DNA of 54,777 nt. Source: Acidobacteriaceae bacterium. Its GTDB lineage: Bacteria > Acidobacteriota > Terriglobia > Terriglobales > Acidobacteriaceae. This document shows, one piece after another, positions 35,769 through 43,431 of the stretch. Under the pieces are notes generated by a model, which saw only the letters and a program-made list of their open reading frames with translations, made no database searches and was not told the origin of the DNA. Within the stretch, counting starts at the first letter, position 1. Each line of letters begins with the position of its first letter. The translations under genes and the position numbers were made by a program. The stretch lies in contig JASHOY010000400.1 in the NCBI GenBank assembly GCA_030038435.1, forward strand, positions 1 through 54,777, in the 5' to 3' direction.

Positions 35769-36521
35769 ATGCGCGCTTCAATCTTTATTACTTGTTACAA
35801 CGACACGCTTTTTCCGGAGACGGGACGCGCGGTGGTTCGACTGCTGGAGCGGCTTGGAGTGGAACTGGAGTTCAACGCAGAGCAGACCTGCTGCGGGCAG
35901 ATGCACGCCAATACGGGATTTCGTCGGGAGGCGTTCAGCCAGGCGAAGCGGTTGGTGCGCATCTATCGGGACGCAGAGGCCGTAGTGGCGCCGTCGTCAT
36001 CGTGCGTGGCCATGATGAGAGACCAGTATCCTGGATTGTTCGAGGAGCTGGGAACGGAGATGGAGCGGAAGGAATTCGAAGCTCTGCTGCCGAGGGTCTA
36101 CGAGCTGACCGAGTTCGTGGTGGACCGGCTGGGCGTCGAGGACGTGGGAGCATATTTTCCGCACCGTGTGACCTATCACGCGAGCTGCCACGGCCTGCGT
36201 TCGCTGCACCTGGGCGACCGGCCGCTGCGGCTGCTGGAGAAGGTTCGCGGATTGGAACTTGCGCCCCTTGAGAACCTGGACAGATGTTGCGGCTTTGGCG
36301 GGACGTTTTCGGTGAAAAACGGGGAAGTGTCGTCCGCGATGCTGACGGCGAAGCTGGAAGACGTGCTGGCAACGCGGGCGGAATATTGCACCGGCGTCGA
36401 CAATAGCTGCCTGATGCATCTGGGCGGAGCCATGCACCGGCAATATGCCGGGATGAAGACCATTCACCTGGCCCAGATTCTGGCCAGCACGGCGCAAGAG
36501 CCGGCGGAGGTGGCGGAGTGA
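35769..36521 (+). CDS. lutA: L-lactate dehydrogenase complex subunit LutA
   Basis: A 250-residue protein of the GlpC/HdrB-type Cys-rich family. With LutB and LutC it oxidises L-lactate to pyruvate. It carries two CCG domains: FITCYNDTLFPETGRA with EQTCCGQMHANTG, and YHASCHGLRSLHLG with LDRCCGFGGTFSVKN; these bind Fe-S clusters in the family. Start: ATG 35769 after GGAAAAG. It is the first gene of the lutA-lutB-lutC-rhaI operon, and its stop overlaps lutB by four bases. In this setting it handles lactate made from rhamnose-derived lactaldehyde. Confidence 0.95.
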   Translation: MRASIFITCYNDTLFPETGRAVVRLLERLGVELEFNAEQTCCGQMHANTGFRREAFSQAKRLVRIYRDAEAVVAPSSSCVAMMRDQYPGLFEELGTEMERKEFEALLPRVYELTEFVVDRLGVEDVGAYFPHRVTYHASCHGLRSLHLGDRPLRLLEKVRGLELAPLENLDRCCGFGGTFSVKNGEVSSAMLTAKLEDVLATRAEYCTGVDNSCLMHLGGAMHRQYAGMKTIHLAQILASTAQEPAEVAE

Positions 36522-38011
36522 GCGGAACCGGCTTGGCAGAGCATCCGTTTCATCCCACCCATCGCGCCGGCGGACCGGTTCTGGATCCGGCGCTGGCGCT
36601 GCCGTTTCCGCAGGCGGCACTTCCGGTGCTCAGAAATCCGCAGCTCCGGAAGAACGTGGCGCACGCCATCGACGTGATCCAGGCCAAGCGCGCCAAGCTG
36701 GTGATGGAAAAGACCGACTGGCAGGCGCTGCGCGCGGCGGGAGCGGCGATCAAGGATCATGTGCTCGAAAATCTGGGCGCGTATCTTGAGCAGTTCGAGG
36801 AGCGGTGCACGGCGGCGGGCGGGCAGGTGCACTGGGCTGCCGATGCGGCCGAGGCGCGGCAGATCATTCTCGATTTGCTGAGGGAAGAGAAGGCGGATGA
36901 AGTCATCAAGATCAAAACCATGACTTCGGCCGAGATTCAACTGAACCCCTTTCTCGAAGCAGCGGGTATCAAGGCATACGAGACGGACCTGGCGGAGATC
37001 ATTCTGCAGTTGGGCGAGGACGAGCCTTCGCACATCGTGGTTCCGGCGCTGCACGTGAACCGCAGCCAGGTACGGGAGATTTTCGCCCGGCGAATGGGGA
37101 TCGAGAATCTCTCCGACGAGCCCAAAGCGCTGACCGCGGCGGCCAGGAATTATCTGCGGCAGAAATTTTTGACCGTGCCGACGGCCATCAGCGGGGCGAA
37201 TTTCCTGATCGCGGAGACGGGCGCCGTGGCCATCGTGGAGTCGGAAGGCAACGGGCGCATGTGCCTGACGCTGCCGCGCACCATGATTACGCTGGCGGGG
37301 ATTGAGAAGGTGCTGCCGCGCTTCCAGGACCTGGAAGTGATGCTGCAGATGCTGGCCAGGTCGGCGACCGGCGAGCGGATGAGCCCCTACACCTCGCTAT
37401 GGACAGGAGTGACGCCGGGAGACGGACCGCAGCGCTTTCACGTGGTGCTGCTCGACAACGGGCGGTCGTCGATCCTGGGCAAAGATCGCGAACGCCAGAC
37501 GCTGCGCTGTATTCGCTGCGCCGCGTGCATGAATACCTGCCCGGTCTACCGGCAGACGGGCGGTCACGCGTACGGGTCGGTGTATCCGGGACCGATCGGC
37601 GCGATTCTCACGCCGCAGTTGCAGCAGTTGCAGCATGCGCAGTCGCTGCCCTATGCGTCATCCTTATGCGCGGCGTGCTATGAAGTGTGCCCGGTGAAGA
37701 TCAATATTCCGGAGATATTGATCGATTTGCGGGCGCAGGTGACCGATCAGGAGCGAAAGCAAGCGCGGCGGTTCTTCGATCCTATGTACCTGGGGCTGCG
37801 CGTGGCGAATCTGCTGTTTTCAAGGGCCTGGAGCTTTCACGCGGCACAAAAACTGGGACGCATGGGCGCGCGGATGCTTACCGGCAAGGATGGTTGGATT
37901 CATGCGCTGCCCAGCGTGGGCGCGAAATGGAGCCAGACGCGCGATCTGCGCGGATTACCCAAGGAGACGTTTCACGAATGGTGGGCGGCACGCGCGAAGG
38001 AGGCGAAATGA
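36518..38011 (+). CDS. lutB: L-lactate dehydrogenase complex subunit LutB
   Basis: A 497-residue iron-sulfur subunit of the lactate utilisation complex. The N-terminal two thirds is a LUD domain (DEVIKIKTMTSAEIQLNPFL, FLIAETGAVAIVESEGNGRM). Two 4Fe-4S motifs follow, CIRCAACMNTCPVYRQTGG and CAACYEVCPVKINIPEILID, and then a C-terminal helical region. It starts at GTG 36518 overlapping lutA (GTGA) and ends by overlapping lutC (ATGA), so all three are translationally coupled. The first ~45 residues have few recognisable landmarks. Confidence 0.95.
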   Translation: MSGTGLAEHPFHPTHRAGGPVLDPALALPFPQAALPVLRNPQLRKNVAHAIDVIQAKRAKLVMEKTDWQALRAAGAAIKDHVLENLGAYLEQFEERCTAAGGQVHWAADAAEARQIILDLLREEKADEVIKIKTMTSAEIQLNPFLEAAGIKAYETDLAEIILQLGEDEPSHIVVPALHVNRSQVREIFARRMGIENLSDEPKALTAAARNYLRQKFLTVPTAISGANFLIAETGAVAIVESEGNGRMCLTLPRTMITLAGIEKVLPRFQDLEVMLQMLARSATGERMSPYTSLWTGVTPGDGPQRFHVVLLDNGRSSILGKDRERQTLRCIRCAACMNTCPVYRQTGGHAYGSVYPGPIGAILTPQLQQLQHAQSLPYASSLCAACYEVCPVKINIPEILIDLRAQVTDQERKQARRFFDPMYLGLRVANLLFSRAWSFHAAQKLGRMGARMLTGKDGWIHALPSVGAKWSQTRDLRGLPKETFHEWWAARAKEAK

Positions 38012-38688
38012 ACGGGAACGCCTCTTCGCGGCAAAAAATTCTGGAGCGGATACGGCGGGCAACAACGGGGGCCGGGAGATCAGGTGCGGCGTTGGCTGAG
38101 GCCTGCGATGCGCTGCCGCGGAACTATGTGCGGCGCGGGGCGATGAGTGCCAGTGAGCGCCTGGAGTTGATGGTGGAGCGGCTCCGCGAGTACGACGCCG
38201 AGGTTACCGAGTGCGCGCCAGGGCAACTTGCCGCCACCATTGCCGCGCGGCTGACGGCGAGTGGGCGGCGTACATTCGTGGCTCCCGCAGGCGTACCGGC
38301 GGAGTGGCTGGCGGCGGGATTTGAGTGGAAGCTCGACCGCGAACTGGCGGTGGATGATATTGAGCAGGCCGACGGTGTAATGACGGCGGCATTTTGTGGT
38401 GTGGCGGATAGTGGGACGATCGTGCTGCATCACGGGACGGCGGAAGGCCGCCGCGTGCTGAGTCTCTTGCCGGACTGGCACCTGTGCATTTTGCGGGCCA
38501 GCCAGGTGGTGGAGACGCTTCCCGAGTATTTTGCGCGTTGCCAACAGGCGCCGGCTCTTGTCACCTGGATCTCCGGCCCCAGCGCAACGGCAGATATTGA
38601 GATGACACGCATCAAGGGCGTCCATGGGCCCCGCTTTCTGGACGTGATCCTGGTTCGCGATGATGGAATGCAAGCAAATTTGAATTGA
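38008..38688 (+). CDS. lutC: L-lactate dehydrogenase complex subunit LutC
   Basis: A 226-residue LUD-domain protein, the third subunit of the lactate oxidation complex. ATG 38008 is chosen: AAGGAGG lies a few bases upstream and the ATG overlaps the lutB stop. The frame is open far upstream, but that part overlaps lutB. Recognisable segments are RQKILERIRRA at the N-terminus, the core FCGVADSGTIVLHHGTAEGR with LSLLPDWHLCI, and the family end motif SGPSATADIEMTRIKGVHGP. Confidence 0.95.
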   Translation: MNGNASSRQKILERIRRATTGAGRSGAALAEACDALPRNYVRRGAMSASERLELMVERLREYDAEVTECAPGQLAATIAARLTASGRRTFVAPAGVPAEWLAAGFEWKLDRELAVDDIEQADGVMTAAFCGVADSGTIVLHHGTAEGRRVLSLLPDWHLCILRASQVVETLPEYFARCQQAPALVTWISGPSATADIEMTRIKGVHGPRFLDVILVRDDGMQANLN

Positions 38689-38732
38689 ATAACCGGTCTA
38701 CCAAAATATAAGCCGGCGAGAGGTGAGCCTTT

Positions 38733-39926
38733 ATGGAACTTAACGATTCTGCGACATTTGACCTGGCGTCCAAGGCGCTGGATGCTTTTCAAATCGAGAT
38801 TCCCTCGTGGGGATTCGCCAACACCGGCACGCGCTTCGGCAAGTTTGTGCAGGCCGCCGCGGCATCGACCATCGAAGAAAAATTTGCCGATGCGGCCGAG
38901 GTCAACCGGCTCACGGGAGTTACCCCGACCCTGGCTCTGCACGTGCTGTGGGACCTGCCCAACGGACTGAACGATGTGGCCGAAGTGAAGCGCCTGGAGC
39001 GGAAGTTTGGAGTGCGCGCCGGATCGATCAACCCCAATCTATTCCAGGACCAGGAGTACAAGTATGGGTCGTTGTGCAATCCGTCGGCCGAGATTCGCGA
39101 GCAGGCGGTGGCGCACATGCTGGACTCGATTGAGATCGGCAAGGCGCTGGGCACTCGCGACGTATCACTGTGGCTGGCAGACGGGTCAAATTATCCAGGA
39201 ACGCAGAGCATACGCAAGCGCATCGGGTGGCTGGAAGACGCGCTGCGTCTGTGCCACGATCATCTCGGGCCGCAGCAGCGGCTGCTGGTGGAATACAAAC
39301 CCTTCGAGCCGGCGTTCTATCACACCGACATTGCGGACTGGGGCATGTCAGCGCAGTTATCCCGCACCGCGGGGCCGCAGGCGCGGGTACTGGTGGACAC
39401 GGGACACCACTACAGCGGGCAGAACATCGAGCAGATTGTGGCGTGGCTGCTCCACATGGGAGTGCTGGGCGGTTTCCACTTCAACGACCGGCGCTATGCG
39501 GACGACGATCTGACGCTGGGTTCGATCGATCCTTACCAGATCTTCCGCATCTTCCATGAGATTCACGCGGCAGCGGCGGAGGGACTGATGCTGGACGTGG
39601 CCTACATGATCGACCAGAGCCACAACCTGAAGGGCAAGATCGAAGCCATGGTGCAGACGGTGGTGACGGCGCAGGAGATTTATTTGAAGGCGGCGCTGGT
39701 CGACGGCGAGCAACTGGCGGCGCTGCAGCAGACGTGCGACCTGGTGGCGGCGGAGGAATTGTTCCGCGGCGCCTTCTGGCGCGATGTGCGGCCGCTGACG
39801 CAGGCCTGGCGCGAGGCGCACGGACTGCCGGCTGACCCGGTGAAAGCGCTGCGCGAGAATGGCTACGTCGAGCAGATTGCAGCGGAACGGGGAAGCCGTT
39901 CGTCGGCGCTGAGCAGCTATGCGTAG
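38733..39926 (+). CDS. rhaI: L-rhamnose isomerase (RhaI type)
   Basis: A 397-residue TIM-barrel isomerase that converts L-rhamnose to L-rhamnulose, of the Pseudomonas stutzeri-type RhaI family rather than E. coli RhaA. Metal-binding and catalytic candidates are Glu in RLLVEYKPFEPAFYH, Asp and His in ARVLVDTGHHYSGQNIEQIV, and the segment GGFHFNDRRYADDDLTLGSI. The N-terminal segment IEIPSWGFANTGTRFGKF is also typical. ATG 38733 follows GAGAGGTGA. It lies 44 bases after lutC and closes the first half of the rhamnose locus. Its stop codon is immediately followed by an octanucleotide tract. Confidence 0.93.
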   Translation: MELNDSATFDLASKALDAFQIEIPSWGFANTGTRFGKFVQAAAASTIEEKFADAAEVNRLTGVTPTLALHVLWDLPNGLNDVAEVKRLERKFGVRAGSINPNLFQDQEYKYGSLCNPSAEIREQAVAHMLDSIEIGKALGTRDVSLWLADGSNYPGTQSIRKRIGWLEDALRLCHDHLGPQQRLLVEYKPFEPAFYHTDIADWGMSAQLSRTAGPQARVLVDTGHHYSGQNIEQIVAWLLHMGVLGGFHFNDRRYADDDLTLGSIDPYQIFRIFHEIHAAAAEGLMLDVAYMIDQSHNLKGKIEAMVQTVVTAQEIYLKAALVDGEQLAALQQTCDLVAAEELFRGAFWRDVRPLTQAWREAHGLPADPVKALRENGYVEQIAAERGSRSSALSSYA

Positions 39927-39957
39927 TGAGTTGGCGACTTAGCGAGTTAGCGATCGC
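39926..39957. repeat. Octanucleotide tandem tract after rhaI
   Basis: GTGAGTTG, GCGACTTA, GCGAGTTA, GCGATCGC follow one another from the last base of the rhaI stop codon. The unit GCGAGTTA also occurs in the tract at the end of rhaB (53242-53281). Confidence 0.75.
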
Positions 39958-39984
39958 AGACTATATTGGAGCTGTGGGCCGGTT

Positions 39985-40013
39985 TCATCCCTCGCCAGGA
40001 ACGCGAGGGATGA
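39985..40013. repeat. Perfect 11-bp hairpin downstream of rhaI
   Basis: TCATCCCTCGC, the loop CAGGAAC, then GCGAGGGATGA. The stem is strong but no U-tract follows. It may stabilise or end the lut-rhaI mRNA. The sequence after it (GCACCCACC) resembles parts of the other intergenic repeats here. Confidence 0.7.
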
Positions 40014-40432
40014 GCACCCACCATCATAGGAATGCTCCCGCGTCGTATCGTTTTCCCGGATCGAAAAAGCGGGATCTGGGGCGCCCAGATTGAGTTGTTC
40101 GCGCCGCGGCACGCGTCCGCAACCTGGCGCGAAGACGCGCTCATCGCGATAAAGCCGCGATGCACGGGGCACACCTTCCTCGACCTCACTCCCGATGTTC
40201 TGAATTCCATGAGTGCGGCGCCGGCCGGACACGTCACACGCACCTTTGCCGGCCGTCACATGCTGCTCAACTTCCAGCGCCGACAATGCTTTGAAGAATT
40301 ATGAGCGCGCCTTAAGGTCGCACCCGAAGGATAGCGACAGCGCGCAGATACCGCGACGATTGAGGCGTTGTTTCCCCGGGGCTAGACACTGGCTTGGAAA
40401 TCCCCGAGCAGATCACTTGCTAAAAACGTAGC

Positions 40433-40447
40433 TGGCACAGTGTGCCA
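40433..40447. promoter_or_regulatory. 15-base palindrome upstream of the exported-protein gene
   Basis: TGGCACAGTGTGCCA is a perfect odd-length dyad lying just upstream of the ribosome site (AGGAGA) of the next gene. That is a position where a repressor could block the operon at 40460-42874. No matching copy was found in the other spacers. Confidence 0.45.
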
Positions 40448-40459
40448 TAGGAGACCGCT

Positions 40460-41062
40460 ATGCGACCACATGTAATCATCTTCTCGATCTTGACCATCTG
40501 TGCAAACCTCGCAGTTTCCTTCCCTCAAGAGATAACTTTACCGGTCGCCGTCGCCAAACACCAGGCAGCCCTTCCGGAAACTGTCCTGTATTCGATCCTC
40601 CTGCATCAGGTCGCCGCCTTTAAGGACAAGGCAGATCAACTCGATAGGGAGGGAGGAGACGGATCGCCGTACAGACATCACATCGCAACGAAACTAGGCT
40701 TAAATCCCCAGGAAATGCTCTGTCCGGACTCAGTGGCGCTCCAGTATCGTACAGATGCTGAGCAAACAGAAGAGCAGATTGCCGAGTCTGTAAAATCGTT
40801 CCAAGCCTACCACGCCACGCTGCCTTCCGGGGTGAGGCCACCCCTCCCTCCCGAAGCAAAATTCCTTCTCGAGAAGCGAGCCCAGATTGTGTTGCAGGCG
40901 CGCGACCGCTTTCATAATATGGTCGGCGATGCCGAGTTTGGTCGAATTGATGCGCTCGTCAAATCTCGATTTCAGAGAAACATCCAATTCACGCCCGAAA
41001 CTAGGCCACTGACCACGCCGACTCCTCAAGCGAGCGGCTCGGGAGGAAACAATGTAGGCTAG
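40460..41062 (+). CDS. Exported protein of unknown function
   Basis: A 200-residue protein with a signal peptide (VIIFSILTICANLAVSFPQE), not recognised. The mature part is mostly helical and charged (VLYSILLHQVAAFKDKADQL, KFLLEKRAQIVLQARDRFHN), with a low-complexity Thr/Pro/Ser/Gly tail. AGGAGA precedes the ATG. The last codons overlap the start of the decayed peptidase gene, so the two were probably co-transcribed and coupled. Base composition here is lower in GC than the surrounding rha genes, suggesting acquired DNA (inference by eye). Confidence 0.75.
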   Translation: MRPHVIIFSILTICANLAVSFPQEITLPVAVAKHQAALPETVLYSILLHQVAAFKDKADQLDREGGDGSPYRHHIATKLGLNPQEMLCPDSVALQYRTDAEQTEEQIAESVKSFQAYHATLPSGVRPPLPPEAKFLLEKRAQIVLQARDRFHNMVGDAEFGRIDALVKSRFQRNIQFTPETRPLTTPTPQASGSGGNNVG

Positions 41063-42048
41063 GCTGGTTCTCTGCATCTTCACCACGATCTGTCTCATAG
41101 GCGGGCCCGCCTCCGCCCAGGAGTTCGACGACGAGGGAGAGTCCGGTGCATACGGCTAGACCACGATCGACTACAATCCCACGACCTACGAAGTGACCGC
41201 TTACTCCGAAACCGACCTTTACGGAAACGCCACGTACTATTATCTGGCGAAAGTTGAACTGCAAAGTAACGGGTTAGAATATACTGCGGAATCGCCTAAC
41301 CCGAGCACCACCTGGGCGAACGCGTATATTTATTATCAGGGCGCCGCAGGTAACACCTACACCGCAACGGGCGTTCATACGGCTGTTGTCGCTGCAAAGT
41401 GGATCGACCAAAGCGACGACGATTTTTACGGGCTGATAAATTGGGAGTATTACGATATCGTCGACCCCTGGCAGTTCCCATTTACCGCCTTCAGCCCCGA
41501 TACGATCGATTATGCTCCAATTCCGCTGGGGTCAACTTACGACACAGCGGAGACGACGATCCCCGCAACGTGCGGGGACCAACGAGATACCATTGTCCAG
41601 GAATACGTCGCATATGGCACACCCTATTATCCCGGCTGCTCGGAATTCACGCAGACGCTGGTCGATCAGTACTTCTCGTTTGGCCAGGTGAACTCGGGGA
41701 ACTATTCTTGGGCAATTTTGCGCAGCTATTTTATGAGCAACATGGATAGTTTGGAAGCCCTCGCACCATTCACCGTAAACAGCGCATACAGGAACCCGCA
41801 AAGGAATACCAAGTGGCCACAGCGAATGGGGGTAGGTATATCCCACCTAGTAGGCACCAATACGGAGATGCTGTGGACATTGCCACAAACTCAACGACCT
41901 GGCCGACGTATCCTACGTATGGAAAACAGCTGGGGCCTGTGTGGAACCTCTAATTGTGCAGGGCGGGTCGACTGCGCATTGTCATTTGGACTGGAGGACC
42001 CTAGCGACCGTTGGACCGAGGTACCTAAACTGCCCCCCGACATGGTGA
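41052..42048 (+). pseudogene. Decayed secreted M15-type peptidase gene (two amber codons, two frameshifts)
   Basis: ATG 41052 sits 6 bases after a good GGAGG, but the second codon is TAG (41055-41057). Reading through gives a signal peptide (ARLVLCIFTTICLIGGPASA), then a second TAG at 41157-41159. The same frame continues from 41160 to SAYRNPQRNTK. A -1 shift near 41812 is then needed to read SRHQYGDAVDIATN, the zinc motif S-x-H-x-x-G-x-A-x-D of M15 (D-Ala-D-Ala carboxypeptidase-like) peptidases. Another shift near 41930 gives GGSTAHCHLDWR, the second M15 metal site, and a stop at 42046-42048. Both zinc motifs survive although the frame is broken, so decay looks recent, unless these are sequence errors. 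Confidence 0.72.
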
Positions 42049-42070
42049 GAACAGTACAACGGCGGCGAAC

Positions 42071-42874
42071 ATGAAACCATTTTGGAGCGTGTGTTTCAGC
42101 GCAATAGGCTTGGCGATGAGCATGAATTGTCAGGCCCGGTCTGTGCCTGTCGCGCGCCAGGTTTTAAGGGATCTTAAGTCTGGCCGGTGGCAGGTCCGCC
42201 GGGATGCATTCGAGCGTCTGCAGGCAGTAAAGGACGGTATAGACCGACCAGGGGTTCAGAGGTTGCTCATTCAACTGAGGCAACGGGAGGACCAGGAGTC
42301 CGAGAAAGCCGACCCCGACCTCTACGAGGACGACAACTATCTGGCCTATGACGAAGAGTTGACGCCGCTCGTACAGAAGATCGCGGTCGGCACTAACAAT
42401 TCACGAGCTTGGAGGGCGCTGGTGTATATGCGCTACAACGGGGACTCGGAATACGGAAGGTGGATCGCATCTCACCGGCAGTGCCTGCCATTTTTGCTTG
42501 AGCAGGTCCGCGGCCGGTCCCCGGTGCGGCGCATGTATGCCGTTTACGTGATCGCGTCAATGCTCGCTGAGTCGAAATCCAGAAAACCATTTACAAAAGC
42601 ACGGTACAAATCTTTGAAAGCAATAATCCGCAGGTTGGCAGGAAGCGACAACGACGTTGCCGTCAGGTTCTCCGCCGTCCAAGGGCTGGGCCTAGTCGAC
42701 GATCCCGAAGACACAGAATTCGTCTTCCAGATTTCTGAAGGATTCAGCGATCCGCATTTGAAGGCGCTTGCTCTTGACATTGCGCAGAAAATGCCTAAGG
42801 CCAAGCAAAGAACAGACCGGCGGCATGGGAAGCCAGCCCGGGCGGCCAGCGGAGGCGGCGGACAGCCTGCCTAG
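42071..42874 (+). CDS. Exported HEAT-repeat-like protein
   Basis: A 267-residue protein with an N-terminal hydrophobic signal-like segment (FWSVCFSAIGLAMSMNC). The rest is helical and shows HEAT-like pairs: RQVLRDLKSGRWQVRRDAFE, RRMYAVYVIASMLAES, and VAVRFSAVQGLGLVDDPEDT with HLKALALDIAQKM. HEAT arrays bind other proteins. It begins 22 bases after the stop of the decayed peptidase, probably in the same operon. The gene looks intact, and its product may have been a partner or inhibitor of that peptidase (speculative). Confidence 0.72.
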   Translation: MKPFWSVCFSAIGLAMSMNCQARSVPVARQVLRDLKSGRWQVRRDAFERLQAVKDGIDRPGVQRLLIQLRQREDQESEKADPDLYEDDNYLAYDEELTPLVQKIAVGTNNSRAWRALVYMRYNGDSEYGRWIASHRQCLPFLLEQVRGRSPVRRMYAVYVIASMLAESKSRKPFTKARYKSLKAIIRRLAGSDNDVAVRFSAVQGLGLVDDPEDTEFVFQISEGFSDPHLKALALDIAQKMPKAKQRTDRRHGKPARAASGGGGQPA

Positions 42875-43431
42875 CCCTCCCCTGTACCCGGCAGGTGGCC
42901 CACTCATCCATGCTGCCCCTCGTCGTTCGCAAAGATGGGGCACAGCTTCATGGGGCTCAGTCCCGATGGTCTGGAATCCATTAGTGGGCCATCTGCCCAA
43001 CAGGTTTGGCGACGGCTCTTTCCTTCCTTAAATCCGGACCCCAGCCGGGCCGAAAATTCACTTGACAAGCGCGGATTTAGGGAGCCTGATATTGGCACGG
43101 TTCCCAAACTGTCTGTGGTGAAAGTCAGAATTTCGGAAAAAACGTCCCTCGGGGGCTAAATCCCCATCTGTTCCAGACGTTTTACGGCACGACTAGAGTC
43201 GTGCCCTGTCAAAGCCGGGCTTTCACCCCAGGCTGCTGATCCAACAACTTCCAGGTCTGCTTGGGCCCACGGTAAATCATCGGGGATGTTCCCTGAGAAG
43301 ATAACCCCGAACCCTCAAAGGCATGCACCGACATTCAGGGCCGCAGGCTCATTACGCCGAGCCGGTGGTTGCAGCTTTCCGCGCTAAAAGAACCCGGGCC
43401 CGGCAAAAAACAGGGTGAAAGGAGAACTCGA
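42875..43431. other. Spacer with dispersed repeat elements
   Basis: About 560 bases. No gene was recognised. It contains a GATGGGGCAC fragment near 42.94 kb, a TTGACA (43062-43067) without a convincing partner hexamer, and a two-hairpin REP-like element at 43143-43240. AAAGGAG at the right end is the ribosome site of the next gene. Confidence 0.5.
43143..43240. repeat. REP-like element with two hairpins
   Basis: Hairpin 1 is GGGG-CTAAAT-CCCC (about 43152-43165). Hairpin 2 is a near-perfect dyad, GGCACGACT-AG-AGTCGTGCC (43186-43205), followed by CTGTCAAAGC. The other strand near 50.78 kb carries the similar GCCGTGCCCTTTCAAAGC, so this is a dispersed family. I recall similar 'TTTACGGCACG...CGTGCC' elements between genes of other acidobacteria (recollection, not searched). 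Confidence 0.7.

Larger units (their letters stand above)
39927..40459. other. Spacer after rhaI at the left edge of the inserted block
   Basis: Contains the octanucleotide tract, a perfect hairpin, and a 90-codon frame (40032-40304, plus) that lacks a good ribosome site and resembles no family I know. It ends in a 15-base palindrome before the next operon. The frame is not annotated as a gene. Confidence 0.45.

Noticed and set aside
39985..40013. Intrinsic terminator after rhaI
   Set aside because: The hairpin is perfect but no U-run follows, so only a repeat/hairpin is annotated.
40032..40304. 90-codon frame after rhaI
   Set aside because: No convincing ribosome site, no recognisable domain, and it lies in a repeat-bearing spacer.
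41055..41159. Genome-wide recoding of TAG as a sense codon
   Set aside because: Many genes in the window (for example the TPR gene, rhaI and rhaB) end in TAG at natural positions, and the same gene also has frameshifts.
43093..43110. Sigma54-like TGGCACGG
   Set aside because: The required GC of the -12 element is missing at the correct distance.
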